Shown: positions 1 to 7,246, counted from the stretch's first letter. The stretch is DNA of 8,419 nt from Oscillibacter sp. (GCA_020025415.1 JAHHSB010000054.1:1-8419); one strand, 5' to 3'. Numbers and translations: made by a program. The notes: a model not told the origin generated them from the letters alone.

Positions 1-191
1 CTGCTCTCCACGACCACTTTCTGGCCAGGCTTGGCCCCAATGGGATTTTTGGCCTTGGCGTATACCGAGGCGCCGGAAATGCCGCAGCCTGCACATTCTT
101 CGCAGTCATGCCCACAGGCAGACTTCCGGGGAACGGCGATCTCGGCATACGTTTCATTCAAAAGTTTTTGTACCGTCGCGCTTTGCGTCAT
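1..191 (-). CDS. RseC/MucC-family (SoxR-reducing system) protein, N-terminal fragment
   Basis: Only the first 63 codons are inside the window; the C-terminus runs off the left edge. The start ATG at 191 follows the cdaR stop by 12 nt, and the Shine-Dalgarno AAGGAG overlaps that TAA stop, so the two genes are translationally close. The visible part begins MTQSATVQKLLNETYAEIAV, then has a four-cysteine cluster (Cys26, Cys30, Cys33, Cys36 in CGHDCEECAGC), then a beta-rich stretch ending in KPGQKVVVES. This layout is the usual start of the RseC/MucC family: a short cytoplasmic part with a Cys cluster before two membrane helices. In proteobacteria the family acts in sigma-E control or with the Rnf-like SoxR-reducing complex; its role in Clostridia is less clear, with a redox or Rnf link possible. 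The membrane helices that would confirm the family lie outside the window. Confidence 0.8.
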   Translation of the reverse strand, partial: MTQSATVQKLLNETYAEIAVPRKSACGHDCEECAGCGISGASVYAKAKNPIGAKPGQKVVVES

Positions 192-203
192 GCGTCTTTC
201 TCC

Positions 204-1469
204 TTACTGGTGCTCATTTGTATCCTGGCCCGCTTTATCCGTAATCCGGATCTGGACCTGATAAGTTTTGGTGGTGCCGATATCCCTGTCCACGTGGATC
301 ACGACCCGGACTGGAACGGTGTAGCTTCCGCTGGCCGAACCCACGTTTTCCAGATCCGCGACCAGGGAGACAGCCTCTCCGGTGGTCCCCTCCAGATCTG
401 CGGATTTGCCCCGCAGAAGGATCTCCAGCTCCTGTGTGAGGATCTCCACGTCCTTGCCCTCCGGAATGTTTTCACAGGTGATGTCGGTGACAGTCACCGT
501 GGTCTCCTGCAGGTCTTTGAAGGACAGGTGCGCGGTGGCCTGACTGATCCCGCTGGAATTCTGCACGCCTTCGGGTACGGGAATGGTGTAGGTCAGCGTT
601 TTAGAAGAAGTCAGTGTAGACAGGTCAAAATTGCCCAGCACCAGGGAATCCACATCTTTTAAAAGGGCCGCGTCGCCAAACACGGTAATGGACTTCGGCT
701 CAATCTGACAGTTGACATTGGAGGCGCTGGAGCCTGGGGATTCAATGAAATTGAGCTTCAGATCCAGCTCTTTCATGATGTTGATGGGCAGCGTGACTTC
801 GATCTGATCCACAGTGGCATGGATGCCAGTCATATCGATGAGCTCATCGTCTTCCCCGTAAAGGGTGTAATCCAGCAGCTGGGTCGTGGTCTCCGTCAAA
901 TCGTCGATTTTCAGCGTGACCTTGGCATAGCTGACGGCATCGACCTTGTCCTGTTCTCCACGGATCTCCAGGGTTTCCGGATTACACTCCAGTTCGCCGG
1001 CAATATAGCCTTCTGCCACTGTGCCCTCGATATCACAGATTACGTCTACTTCCTTACGATACAGTTCCCCGATGGTGACGGTGACATTATACGAGCTGGC
1101 ATTGCGGACGGTCAGATTGTTGGAGAATTCACTGCTGGGGTAAATGATCCGATAGTTAATGGTCTGTTCACCGGTGGAGGTAATACTGCTCAGATCCGCC
1201 TGGATCCGAATTTCGCTGGGATCCAACCGGGCAATCAGCCGCCGCCTGCCCTGAAGCTCCAAAGTAACGGTGGTGTCGCTCTCGTCTTCAATGAGCCTCA
1301 GGCCACGGTCAGCCAGCGTGGTGTCCTCGTTTAAAAATTCGATGGGAATGTCGGCAAAGGTCTTTTCCACTTTCCGACCTTCGCTCTCATCCACATAGAT
1401 CCAGATGCAGATGGCCACAAGAATGGAGATAACCAGGTGCAGGGCATTTCTGCTGCTCCATTTACTCAT
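204..1469 (-). CDS. cdaR: YbbR-domain protein CdaR, membrane-anchored partner of the diadenylate cyclase
   Basis: A 421-residue protein with one N-terminal membrane helix (about residues 9-26, hydrophobic through VISILVAICIWIYV) and an extracytoplasmic region made of four beta-rich YbbR-type repeats, roughly 33-110, 134-225, 229-312 and 316-405. Each repeat has the usual pattern of an alternating hydrophobic strand, a GY/G turn, and a P-x-x-I/L-x-V/I-x-G segment (for example NPETLEIRGEQDKV and EPKSITVFGDAALL). CdaR is known to bind CdaA and modulate c-di-AMP synthesis in Bacillus and Listeria. The start is taken as the ATG at 1469 because GGGAGG lies 9 nt upstream; the in-frame ATGs at 1475 and 1478 sit too close to it. 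This start overlaps the cdaA stop by 8 nt. The stop TAA (204-206) is followed closely by the RseC-family gene. The assignment rests on the repeats, the membrane anchor and the cdaA neighbour. Confidence 0.93.
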   Translation of the reverse strand: MSKWSSRNALHLVISILVAICIWIYVDESEGRKVEKTFADIPIEFLNEDTTLADRGLRLIEDESDTTVTLELQGRRRLIARLDPSEIRIQADLSSITSTGEQTINYRIIYPSSEFSNNLTVRNASSYNVTVTIGELYRKEVDVICDIEGTVAEGYIAGELECNPETLEIRGEQDKVDAVSYAKVTLKIDDLTETTTQLLDYTLYGEDDELIDMTGIHATVDQIEVTLPINIMKELDLKLNFIESPGSSASNVNCQIEPKSITVFGDAALLKDVDSLVLGNFDLSTLTSSKTLTYTIPVPEGVQNSSGISQATAHLSFKDLQETTVTVTDITCENIPEGKDVEILTQELEILLRGKSADLEGTTGEAVSLVADLENVGSASGSYTVPVRVVIHVDRDIGTTKTYQVQIRITDKAGQDTNEHQ

Positions 1470-2337
1470 GGTCATCATCCTCCCTTCTTGTACGCAAAAA
1501 GCTGGCAAGCGTGAACTTCCGCTTGCTCTCCTCCTCCGTATCCTGAGGTAAAAGCTCGTTGCGCAGGAGATTTTCCAACGTCTCCGAGGTCAGGTGACGC
1601 TTGAGCATGCCGCCGATGGCCACCGAGATGGTGCCCGTTTCCTCGGATACGATGACTACCACCGCGTCGGAGTTCTCGCTCATGCCGATGCCGGCCCGGT
1701 GGCGCATACCAAGGTCCCGGGAGAGATTGACATTCTTGGAAAGCGGCAGCATGCAGCCGGCACCCAGAATCCGTCCCTGCCGAATGATAACGGCGCCGTC
1801 ATGCATAGGCGCCTTGACAAAAAAGATATTCTTCAGCAGCTCGCTGGACACATCGGCGTCCAGCACCGTCCCGCTGCGGACCATGTCATCGAGCAGAATA
1901 TCCCGCTCGAAAACGATCAGCACACCGGTCCGGGTTTTGGACATCTCCGTGCAGGCCAGTACGGTTTGGGCAATGGTCTGCTCCATGTTGCTGGCCACCA
2001 CGCCGTGGGCAAAAAGAGTGGCCAGAGTGAATTTCTGGCTGCCCATCTGTTCCAGCACATGGCGGATCTCCGGCTGGAACAAAATGATCAGCGCCAATAC
2101 GCCCACGGAGACCATGCGGTTTAGGATGTAGCTGATTCCGTGGAGCTGTGCCAATGTAGACAGCCAAAGTACCACCAGGAAAATCAGCACTCCTTTGAAA
2201 AGGCTGATTGCCCTGGTGGACTTGACCAGTGTCAGCAGCTTATAACAGGCAAAAGCCATAATGGCGATATCAATGATATCTGGTATCTGAATTGTCAGCA
2301 GGTATCTACCCAGATCTCCCAGCAAAGTGGAAATCAT
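1462..2337 (-). CDS. cdaA: Diadenylate cyclase CdaA (c-di-AMP synthase)
   Basis: Membrane diadenylate cyclase that condenses two ATP into c-di-AMP, the second messenger for potassium/osmolyte balance and cell-wall homeostasis in Firmicutes. With the start chosen here it has 291 residues (Bacillus CdaA about 273). Three N-terminal membrane helices lie at about 19-37, 44-62 and 67-88, followed by LFQPEIRHVLEQMG, the typical entry to the DAC domain. The catalytic DGA motif is D180-G181-A182 in APMHDGAVII, and the RHR motif is R212-H213-R214 in MRHRAGIGMSE; both are intact, so the enzyme should be active. An upstream in-frame ATG at 2361 exists, but it lacks a clear Shine-Dalgarno and would lie only about 4 nt from the predicted transcription start. 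The ATG at 2337 has AGGGG 11 nt upstream and is preferred. The gene heads a unit with cdaR (8-nt overlap) and an RseC-family gene. Confidence 0.96.
   Translation of the reverse strand: MISTLLGDLGRYLLTIQIPDIIDIAIMAFACYKLLTLVKSTRAISLFKGVLIFLVVLWLSTLAQLHGISYILNRMVSVGVLALIILFQPEIRHVLEQMGSQKFTLATLFAHGVVASNMEQTIAQTVLACTEMSKTRTGVLIVFERDILLDDMVRSGTVLDADVSSELLKNIFFVKAPMHDGAVIIRQGRILGAGCMLPLSKNVNLSRDLGMRHRAGIGMSENSDAVVVIVSEETGTISVAIGGMLKRHLTSETLENLLRNELLPQDTEEESKRKFTLASFLRTRREDDDHE
1479..1484 (-). promoter_or_regulatory. Ribosome binding site deciding the cdaR start
   Basis: GGGAGG on the minus strand, inside the 3' end of cdaA. It abuts one ATG (1478), lies 3 nt from another (1475) and 9 nt from the ATG at 1469. 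Only the last has workable spacing, which favours a protein beginning MSKWSS. Confidence 0.7.
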
Positions 2338-2364
2338 TTTTCCATCATCCCCTATGGCCATGAA

Positions 2365-2389
2365 TGTACTTATTATATAATAAAGTACA
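2365..2389. repeat. Near-perfect AT-rich palindrome over the cdaA -10
   Basis: A 25-nt inverted repeat with outer arms TGTACTT and AAAGTACA and an AT-only centre; one extra A on the right side breaks the symmetry. It covers the TATAAT and the predicted start site, so it could be an operator. It could also simply reflect a -10 region that is palindromic by base composition. It also places a TATAAT on the plus strand (2376-2381), but no divergent gene is present. Confidence 0.45.
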
Positions 2390-2401
2390 ATTTAATTGCA
2401 A
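2372..2401 (-). promoter_or_regulatory. Putative sigma-A promoter for cdaA-cdaR
   Basis: On the minus strand, -35 TTGCAA (2396-2401), an 18-nt spacer and a perfect -10 TATAAT (2372-2377). The predicted transcription start is near 2365, which gives a leader of about 27 nt to the cdaA ATG at 2337. The region is much more AT-rich than the flanking genes. The spacer is one base over the optimum and the -35 matches 4 of 6 consensus positions. Confidence 0.65.
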
Positions 2402-2438
2402 GGATATCAAGGGTAAAATTCACTGTAAATTCAGAATT

Positions 2439-3566
2439 TCACAACAGAGACTGTCCTACTGCCGTCAAAAGCGCCACCACATCCTCCGGGGTGTTGAACG
2501 CCGAGAAGCTGACCCGGATAGTCCCGGTTTTCAGCGTGCCAGCCGTCCGGTGAGCCAGCGGCGCACAGTGATAGCCTGTGCGGACTGCGATATCCTGCTG
2601 GGAAAGGACCTCCCCCAGTTCTTCCACGTCTTTTCCGGGCAGCCGGAAAGAGACGACCCCGCACTGGGCGGAGAGATCCGGAGTGGCAAAGACTTCGATT
2701 CCCGGAAGCCGGCGCAGTCCGTTGGCCGCGGCCAGAGCCAGGGCCCGCTCCGATTCCCGGATCTGATCGATCCCCAGCCGGGAAACAAAGCGCACGCCTT
2801 CCAAAAGTCCGGCGATACCGGGCACGTTATGAGTACCGGCCTCCAGTCGGTCCGGCAGGAAGTCCGGCATACTCTGCTGCAGGGGAAGACTTCCGGTGCC
2901 GCCTTCGATCAGCGTCTGGCTGGGAATGGTCTCCGAGCAGATGAGAACGCCGGTCCCCTGGGGACCATAGAGCCCCTTGTGCCCCGGCATGGCTACGAAA
3001 GCCGGCTGCAGCTCCGAGACATCCAGCGGCAGGATCCCCGCCGACTGAGATGCGTCGATAATCAGGGGGACCTTCCGCTCCCGGCACAGCTCCGCAATCT
3101 GCCGGATGGGCAGCACGGTGCCAAACACGTTGGAGACATGGGTGCAGATCACCGCGTCAGTCCCGGGAGTGATGGCCTGGGCAAAGGCATCCAGCGCCGC
3201 CTGGGGCTGAAACAGCGGGGATTCCGCCACGATGGTACGCACATTGCCTATGGCTGCCAGCGGCCGGGTGACAGCGCTGTGCTCATAGCCAGAAATGACC
3301 ACCCGGCTGCCCGGATGGACCAGGCTTTTGATGGCGATATTCAGCGCGTGGGTGGCATTGAGTGTAAAGACGATTCTCTCAGGATTGTCGGCGTGAAAAA
3401 AATCGGAAAGGGCCTGCCGGCACTGAAAGACCGTATCCGCGGCCCGAATGGCCGCCGGATACCCGCCCCGTCCGGGAGAGCTCATGTCCCTGGCAGCCGT
3501 CTGCACGGCCTGCCATACGTCGTCCGGCTTTTGAAAGCTGGTAGCGGCTGCGTCCAGGTAGATCAT
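2439..3566 (-). CDS. Cysteine desulfurase-like class V aminotransferase (PLP enzyme)
   Basis: A 375-residue fold-type I PLP enzyme of the NifS/SufS-like class V family, expected to remove sulfur (or selenium) from cysteine (or selenocysteine) as an enzyme-bound persulfide. It opens MIYLDAAATSFQKP, typical of the family. Visible active-site elements are His96 in GYEHSA (stacks on PLP), Asp171 in IIDASQSAG (pyridine nitrogen), Lys197 in MPGHKG (Schiff base), and Cys334 in RTGYHCAPLAH, which aligns with the GHHC persulfide cysteine of SufS. The ATG at 3566 overlaps the TGA of the DUF3343 gene as ATGA, indicating translational coupling. The frame stays open upstream to 3881, but that part is the shadow of the DUF3343 gene. 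No IscU or Suf scaffold gene is nearby, so a housekeeping Fe-S role is not supported by context; sulfur or selenium trafficking with the DUF3343 partner is the better guess. The exact substrate is unknown. Confidence 0.88.
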   Translation of the reverse strand: MIYLDAAATSFQKPDDVWQAVQTAARDMSSPGRGGYPAAIRAADTVFQCRQALSDFFHADNPERIVFTLNATHALNIAIKSLVHPGSRVVISGYEHSAVTRPLAAIGNVRTIVAESPLFQPQAALDAFAQAITPGTDAVICTHVSNVFGTVLPIRQIAELCRERKVPLIIDASQSAGILPLDVSELQPAFVAMPGHKGLYGPQGTGVLICSETIPSQTLIEGGTGSLPLQQSMPDFLPDRLEAGTHNVPGIAGLLEGVRFVSRLGIDQIRESERALALAAANGLRRLPGIEVFATPDLSAQCGVVSFRLPGKDVEELGEVLSQQDIAVRTGYHCAPLAHRTAGTLKTGTIRVSFSAFNTPEDVVALLTAVGQSLL

Positions 3567-3814
3567 AGTACAGCCTCCCGGTAACCGTCCTGGGTGGACA
3601 GATATATTTGAACCGGGCCCAGCTTTGCCTGGTGCAGGACTGTCAGGGCCTGGGGAAGAACGAATTCCGGGATCTGCACCGCGTAGGCGCAGCCCAGATC
3701 CACCAGATCCCGGGGGGCACGATAGACCCGGCTGGTGATCCCAAACTGCTTCAAGGCTGATTGCAGACGCTGCGCCTGTGTGATTGATCGGGCAATGATC
3801 AGATAGTGGTCCAT
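3563..3814 (-). CDS. DUF3343-family small protein (putative Se/S carrier-like)
   Basis: An 83-residue protein starting MDHYLIIARSITQAQRLQSALK. The pattern is that of DUF3343 proteins: a first beta strand, an S-x-x-x-A-x-x-x-x-x-x-L helix, a second strand ending in RAPRDL, then a single conserved-position cysteine, Cys42, in DLGCAYAVQIP. The family has been proposed to carry sulfur or selenium; that is not shown here. The start ATG at 3814 has a strong GGAGGAG ribosome binding site about 6 nt upstream. The TGA (3563-3565) overlaps the start of the desulfurase-like gene by ATGA, which supports a physical or functional pair with Cys42 as a possible acceptor. No promoter is evident in the short gap after the upstream hairpin, so expression may come by readthrough from carD-ispD-ispF. 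Confidence 0.82.
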   Translation of the reverse strand: MDHYLIIARSITQAQRLQSALKQFGITSRVYRAPRDLVDLGCAYAVQIPEFVLPQALTVLHQAKLGPVQIYLSTQDGYREAVL

Positions 3815-3866
3815 AAGACACTCCTCCTCTCCTTCCCATCTTATGAAGCAGCGGAGAGAAGGTGAA

Positions 3867-3896
3867 AGGGCGGCCCCCCATTTGGGAGGCCGCCCT
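3867..3896 (-). terminator. GC-rich hairpin, probable intrinsic terminator after ispF
   Basis: A 9-bp perfect stem (AGGGCGGCC with GGCCGCCCT), one C/A mismatch, three more G-C pairs and a 4-nt loop, beginning 17 nt past the ispF stop. In the minus-strand transcript the stem is followed by TTTCACCTTCT, a weak U-rich tail, so termination may be partial and allow readthrough into the DUF3343 gene. Confidence 0.7.
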
Positions 3897-3912
3897 GCTG
3901 GCATACGGTATT

Positions 3913-4410
3913 TTATTCTTCTGCGGGACTGCACTGCTCTACCAGCGCCACGGCCATAGAGGACATCCCAGCGCCGCTGCCGGTAAAGCCCAGCCCCTCT
4001 TCCGTGGTTGCCTTTACGCTGATCTGCGCGGGATCCACGCCCAAAGCCCGGGCAAGATTCTCCCGCATCCGTGCCTTATACGGTCCAATCTTCGGTGCCT
4101 GTGCCACCAGAGTCACATCAGCGTTGACCAGGGCAAACCCCTTCTCTTTCAGGTAGTTCCCCACGGCTTCCAGCAGCTTCAGACTGGAAATATCCCGATA
4201 GGCCGAATCCGTGTCCGGGAACAGCACGCCGATGTCCCCCAGGCCCGCCGCGCCCGCCAGAGCGTCCATCAGGGCATGGGTCAGCACATCCGCATCCGAA
4301 TGGCCGTCCAGTCCTCGTTCATAGGGAATGGTGACGCCGCCCAGGATCAGCGGCCGGCCGTCCACCAAACGGTGGACGTCATATCCCTGTCCAATGCGCA
4401 ATCCTGTCAA
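3913..4410 (-). CDS. ispF: 2-C-methyl-D-erythritol 2,4-cyclodiphosphate synthase IspF
   Basis: Zinc-dependent lyase of the MEP isoprenoid pathway that cyclises 4-diphosphocytidyl-methylerythritol 2-phosphate, releasing CMP. The protein has 165 residues (E. coli 159). Metal ligands are visible: Asp11 and His13 in GQGYDVHRL and His45 in [13 protein letters not shown]. The [18 protein letters not shown] segment near the C-terminus is the conserved nucleotide-binding end of the family. There is no ATG at the N-terminus; the best start is TTG at 4410, because GGTGGAG lies 6 nt upstream inside the end of ispD and the ispD stop is only 2 nt away. A second TTG at 4401 would give the canonical [10 protein letters not shown] start but has poorer spacing. 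The gene is the last of carD-ispD-ispF and is followed by a hairpin terminator. Confidence 0.97.
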   Translation of the reverse strand: MTGLRIGQGYDVHRLVDGRPLILGGVTIPYERGLDGHSDADVLTHALMDALAGAAGLGDIGVLFPDTDSAYRDISSLKLLEAVGNYLKEKGFALVNADVTLVAQAPKIGPYKARMRENLARALGVDPAQISVKATTEEGLGFTGSGAGMSSMAVALVEQCSPAEE

Positions 4411-4412
4411 GC

Positions 4413-5141
4413 TCAGCTCCACCTTTCCTGAAGAATTGCCTCCGCAGCCAACAGGTCCGCGGGGGTGGTGATTTTCAGGTTCTCGTCGTGGCCCTCGGTC
4501 AGATAGACCGCCTTGCCCAGCCGCTCCACGGCGCTGCAATCATCGGTAATCTCCGCGCCGTCGTCCAGTGCCGACTGCAGGGCAGCTTTCAAAAGATCGG
4601 CGGTGAAAACCTGGGGCGTTTGCACCGCCCGCAGGCTGCTCCGGCCGGGCGTCTCCTCCACCCGGCCATCCCGGTCCACCCGCTTGATGGTATCCTTGAC
4701 TGCAACAGCAGGCGCGGCTGCACCGCAGTGGGCGGCCTTGGAGATCACATCGTCGATCAGTGCCGGGGTGACCAGCGGCCTTGCCCCGTCGTGAACAGCC
4801 AGAAGCTCTGCCCGGCGGTCAGCTTCCAGGGCAGCCAGCATTACAGATTCGGCGCGGTTTTTCCCGCCCCGAATGATTTTGATAGGTTTGGCGATTCCAT
4901 AGGCACGGCAAAGGTCGGAGACAGGCACAATATCTTCTTCCCGGGCGGCCACCACGATCTCGTCTACGGATGCGGCCTGAGATAAGGCCTGGAGGCTGTG
5001 GACCAGCACGGGAATGCCGCACAGAGGCAAAAAGAGCTTATTTCCCGCCGCGCCCATACGGGACGACTGGCCCGCAGCAGCCACCAGGGCCGAACAGAAG
5101 GGGCGGCGGCGTTGCCGCAGCTTACGGAAAAAATGAGGCAT
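4413..5141 (-). CDS. ispD: 2-C-methyl-D-erythritol 4-phosphate cytidylyltransferase IspD
   Basis: Transfers CMP from CTP to methylerythritol 4-phosphate, the third step of the MEP pathway. The protein has 242 residues. The nucleotide-binding signature [17 protein letters not shown] spans about 19-35, with Arg28 and Lys35 at the catalytic positions known from E. coli (Arg20, Lys27). VHDGARPLV (Asp118, Arg121), VAVKDTIK (about 146-153) and [12 protein letters not shown] (Lys223) are also intact. About 15 residues rich in Arg/Lys and Phe precede the fold and are not needed for catalysis. The start is uncertain: ATG at 5141 has AAAGGA 10 nt upstream, while an in-frame GTG at 5147 is only 4 nt from the same site and would add two residues. 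The carD stop lies 15 nt upstream, and ispF begins 2 nt downstream, so the genes are co-transcribed. Confidence 0.96.
   Translation of the reverse strand: MPHFFRKLRQRRRPFCSALVAAAGQSSRMGAAGNKLFLPLCGIPVLVHSLQALSQAASVDEIVVAAREEDIVPVSDLCRAYGIAKPIKIIRGGKNRAESVMLAALEADRRAELLAVHDGARPLVTPALIDDVISKAAHCGAAAPAVAVKDTIKRVDRDGRVEETPGRSSLRAVQTPQVFTADLLKAALQSALDDGAEITDDCSAVERLGKAVYLTEGHDENLKITTPADLLAAEAILQERWS
4417..4423 (-). promoter_or_regulatory. Ribosome binding site supporting a TTG start for ispF
   Basis: GGTGGAG on the minus strand, within the last codons of ispD, 6 nt before the TTG at 4410. It makes TTG-4410 more likely than TTG-4401. Confidence 0.6.
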
Positions 5142-5156
5142 AGGCACCGTTTCCTT

Positions 5157-5654
5157 TCATAGCTCACAAGAAGCGTGCAGCTGCATGGCCCCGTGAAGCC
5201 GCTGTTCCACGCTGCCATAATCAGACTTCTCTGCCAAGACGATTTCAGAGATCAAGATCTGCTTGGCGGTATGCAGCATTTTTCGCTCCCCCGTAGACAG
5301 ACCCCGTTCTTTTTCTCGGAGCGTCAGGCTTTTGATGACTCTAGCTACTTCGTACAAATTGCCGCTTTTCAAGCGCGTCAGATTTTCCCGGTAGCGCTTA
5401 TTCCAGTTTGCGTTGCTCTCAGTGGGCAGTTCGGGGATAGCCTGCAGCACCCGCTCAGCCTCCTCCGGCTCCACGATGTTTCGCAGACCAATGGCTTGGG
5501 AGCTGGAAATGGGGATCTTCAGCTGCAGGCTGCCCAGCAGCATCTTGAAAACATAATATTCCTGCATCCCGCTATTACCTTTTTCCTGCACGATCGCATC
5601 GATTGTACCCGCCCCGTGCATGGGATGTACCACCTGATCGCCAACGCTGAACAT
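5157..5654 (-). CDS. carD: CarD/CdnL-family RNA polymerase-binding regulator
   Basis: A 165-residue CarD_CdnL_TRCF-family protein. The N-terminal RNA polymerase interaction domain (about 1-60) starts MFSVGDQVVHPMHGAGTIDAI, a diagnostic match, with the YYVFKM strand and IPISSSQAIGLR. The C-terminal part (about 65-150) is helical and basic, with the conserved tryptophan region NANWNKRYRENLTRLKSGN, expected to contact DNA near the -10 element. CarD proteins bind the beta subunit and stabilise open complexes at many promoters, including rRNA promoters in some bacteria. The ATG at 5654 has AAGGAG 6 nt upstream. The reading frame is open further up to 5723, but that part covers the promoter. The gene leads a unit with ispD and ispF, an arrangement common in Firmicutes; it is not evidence that CarD is isoprenoid-specific. 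Confidence 0.95.
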   Translation of the reverse strand: MFSVGDQVVHPMHGAGTIDAIVQEKGNSGMQEYYVFKMLLGSLQLKIPISSSQAIGLRNIVEPEEAERVLQAIPELPTESNANWNKRYRENLTRLKSGNLYEVARVIKSLTLREKERGLSTGERKMLHTAKQILISEIVLAEKSDYGSVEQRLHGAMQLHASCEL

Positions 5655-5727
5655 GCTGCGCTCCTTTCTTCTCCGTTCCGTCCAGGCCTGTGTGTTAGAT
5701 ATGTCAGAATCGATAAAACGCAATTAT

Positions 5728-5756
5728 ATTATAGCGTTAATTGGCACATGTTGCAA
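5728..5756 (-). promoter_or_regulatory. Strong putative sigma-A promoter for carD-ispD-ispF
   Basis: On the minus strand, -35 TTGCAA (5751-5756), a 17-nt spacer and a perfect -10 TATAAT (5728-5733). The predicted transcription start near 5721 leaves a leader of about 67 nt before the carD ATG. The -35 begins 31 nt after the stop of the CoA-transferase gene, and I see no clear terminator in that short space. Confidence 0.8.
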
Positions 5757-5787
5757 GTCTGGGGAAACTGTCAGGGAAGCCGCCGCT

Positions 5788-7131
5788 TCAGATCTTGTTG
5801 GAACGCCGCCAAATGTGCATGGCCTCCGCCTCCCGGATCAGCTCCTCCCGGAAATCAGGATGGGCAATGCTGATCAGTTGCTCTGCCCGCTCCCAAACGG
5901 ATAGGCCCTTGAGGTTGACTTTGCCGTACTCCGTCACCAGCCAGTGGGTGTTGGTGCGGGTGGAGGTAACGATGGAACCCTCCCGCAGGGTCGGGCGAAT
6001 GCGGGATTGGAGGGCGCCGGTCTTTTTGTCCAGGAAGGTGGACGAACAGCAGATAAAGCTCTTCCCCCCTTTGGACAGATACGCGCCCAGAACAAAGTCC
6101 TGCTGCCCGCCGGCACCGCTGATATGCCGGGTTCCGGAGGATTCGGCATTGACCTGGCCGAAGAGGTCCACATCTACCGCGCCATTGATGGAGATAAAAT
6201 TGTCAATGGAAGCGATGCGGGCGATGTCATTGACATAGTCCACCGGAGCGATCATGCAGGCAGAATTGTCATGTAAGTAATCATAGAGCTTTTGGGAGCC
6301 TGCGGCAAAGGTATAGACCTGACGGCCCCGGTCAATGGGCTTTCGGGCACCGGTGAGTTTGCCGGCCTCGGCCATGTCCACGAAGGCGTCTACATACATC
6401 TCCGTATGTACGCCCAGGTCCTTGAGGTCAGATTCGGCGATCCGCTTGCCCACGGCGCTGGGCATGGAGCCGATTCCCAGCTGCAGGCAGGCTCCGTCGG
6501 GAATTTCAGAGACGACCAGATCTGCCACGGCAAGGTCCACGTCGGAAAGATGCTCCACCGGGGGCATCTGCTCCATGGGGGGATTGTCCCCTTCCACGAT
6601 AAAATCCACCTGGCTGATGTGGATTCCGGAATCATAGCCGCCCAGACAGCGGGGGATGTTCTTATTGACCTCCACCACCACCAGCTTGGCCCGAGCAAAG
6701 ACCGCCGCCTGATGGGAGCCGGATGGGCCAAAGTTGAACCAGCCGTTGGCATCCATAGGCGCAACCTGGCACATGGCAATATCCGGTGGGGTAATCTGCC
6801 GGTAATAGCTGGGGATCTCGGAATAGCGGGCGGGGCTGTAAAAGGCCAGGCCCTCCTGCATCATTTTCCGTTCGATCCCGCTCATGTGCCAGGAATTCCA
6901 GGTAAAGTGCCGGGCTGCGTCCGGCACGTCGGCGATGGCCGGGCGGCGGGTCAGAACGCCTCCCCGGATCTTTACGTCTTCCAGTTCCCCTGCCCTTTTG
7001 GCAATGGCCCGGTCCAGGGCATTGACCGAACAGGTATTCCAACCGAAGTCCAGCCACATACCGGAGCGGACCCGTCCGGCAATCTCCTCCGGGGAGACTA
7101 ATTTTTTTTCATACAGTTCACGATAGTCCAT
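5788..7131 (-). CDS. Acetyl-CoA hydrolase/transferase family: butyryl-CoA or 4-hydroxybutyrate:acetate CoA-transferase
   Basis: A family I-like CoA-transferase of 447 residues that moves CoA between an acyl-CoA (probably butyryl- or 4-hydroxybutyryl-CoA) and acetate, a last step of clostridial butyrate fermentation. The N-terminus [21 protein letters not shown] and the motif [15 protein letters not shown], with Glu244 as probable catalytic glutamate, fit this group. Two further conserved segments are present: GIGSMPSAV (219-227) and the CoA-binding [14 protein letters not shown] (338-351). The C-terminal [15 protein letters not shown]...WRRSNK is also typical. Substrate cannot be settled by eye: butyryl-CoA:acetate and 4-hydroxybutyrate CoA-transferases are close relatives. 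The ATG at 7131 is chosen because a purine-rich AAGGGAGAGAG precedes it; the frame is open up to a GTG at 7164 that lacks a ribosome binding site. The gene appears to be its own unit, with a promoter and hairpin leader upstream. Confidence 0.9.
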   Translation of the reverse strand: MDYRELYEKKLVSPEEIAGRVRSGMWLDFGWNTCSVNALDRAIAKRAGELEDVKIRGGVLTRRPAIADVPDAARHFTWNSWHMSGIERKMMQEGLAFYSPARYSEIPSYYRQITPPDIAMCQVAPMDANGWFNFGPSGSHQAAVFARAKLVVVEVNKNIPRCLGGYDSGIHISQVDFIVEGDNPPMEQMPPVEHLSDVDLAVADLVVSEIPDGACLQLGIGSMPSAVGKRIAESDLKDLGVHTEMYVDAFVDMAEAGKLTGARKPIDRGRQVYTFAAGSQKLYDYLHDNSACMIAPVDYVNDIARIASIDNFISINGAVDVDLFGQVNAESSGTRHISGAGGQQDFVLGAYLSKGGKSFICCSSTFLDKKTGALQSRIRPTLREGSIVTSTRTNTHWLVTEYGKVNLKGLSVWERAEQLISIAHPDFREELIREAEAMHIWRRSNKI

Positions 7132-7185
7132 AGAGAATCTCTCTCCCTTGTCGTATTTACGCACCTGCGTGTTCCGTTATGAAAG

Positions 7186-7212
7186 CAGGCCCGGGATCAT
7201 AAGCCGGGCCTG
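7186..7212 (-). other. GC-rich leader hairpin upstream of the CoA-transferase gene
   Basis: A perfect 9-bp stem (CAGGCCCGG with CCGGGCCTG) and a 9-nt loop, 55 nt before the CoA-transferase ATG and downstream of the putative promoter. The minus-strand sequence after the stem is CTTTCATAAC, without a real U-tract, so it is not a canonical terminator. It may be an mRNA-stabilising or attenuation element; its role is not known. Confidence 0.55.
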
Positions 7213-7246
7213 GAGAAATGGGCACCGTCAGGGCGCTCCCGGATTC

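Noticed and set aside
2416..2440. AAATTC/GAATTT inverted repeat just after the desulfurase-like stop, as a terminator
   Set aside because: Only 6 A/T-rich base pairs with a long loop and no U-tract; too weak to call.
2364..3584. Long open frame on the plus strand opposite the desulfurase-like gene
   Set aside because: It is antisense to a gene with intact active-site motifs. Its product is rich in Arg, Gly, His and Gln with no recognisable domain, as expected from the complement of a GC-rich coding frame.
3567..3881. Upstream extension of the desulfurase-like frame
   Set aside because: It lies over the DUF3343 gene and the ispF terminator. The family N-terminus MIYLDAAAT begins exactly at 3566 with an ATGA overlap.
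5132..5160. ATG overlapping the carD stop as an ispD start
   Set aside because: The ATG at 5160 is out of frame with ispD and meets a stop after 12 codons. It only supplies the AAAGGA ribosome binding site for ispD.
5757..5787. Possible terminator between the CoA-transferase gene and the carD promoter
   Set aside because: Only short 4-bp complementary pieces (AAGC/GCTT) are visible, with no T-tract. Termination here is not supported by the sequence.
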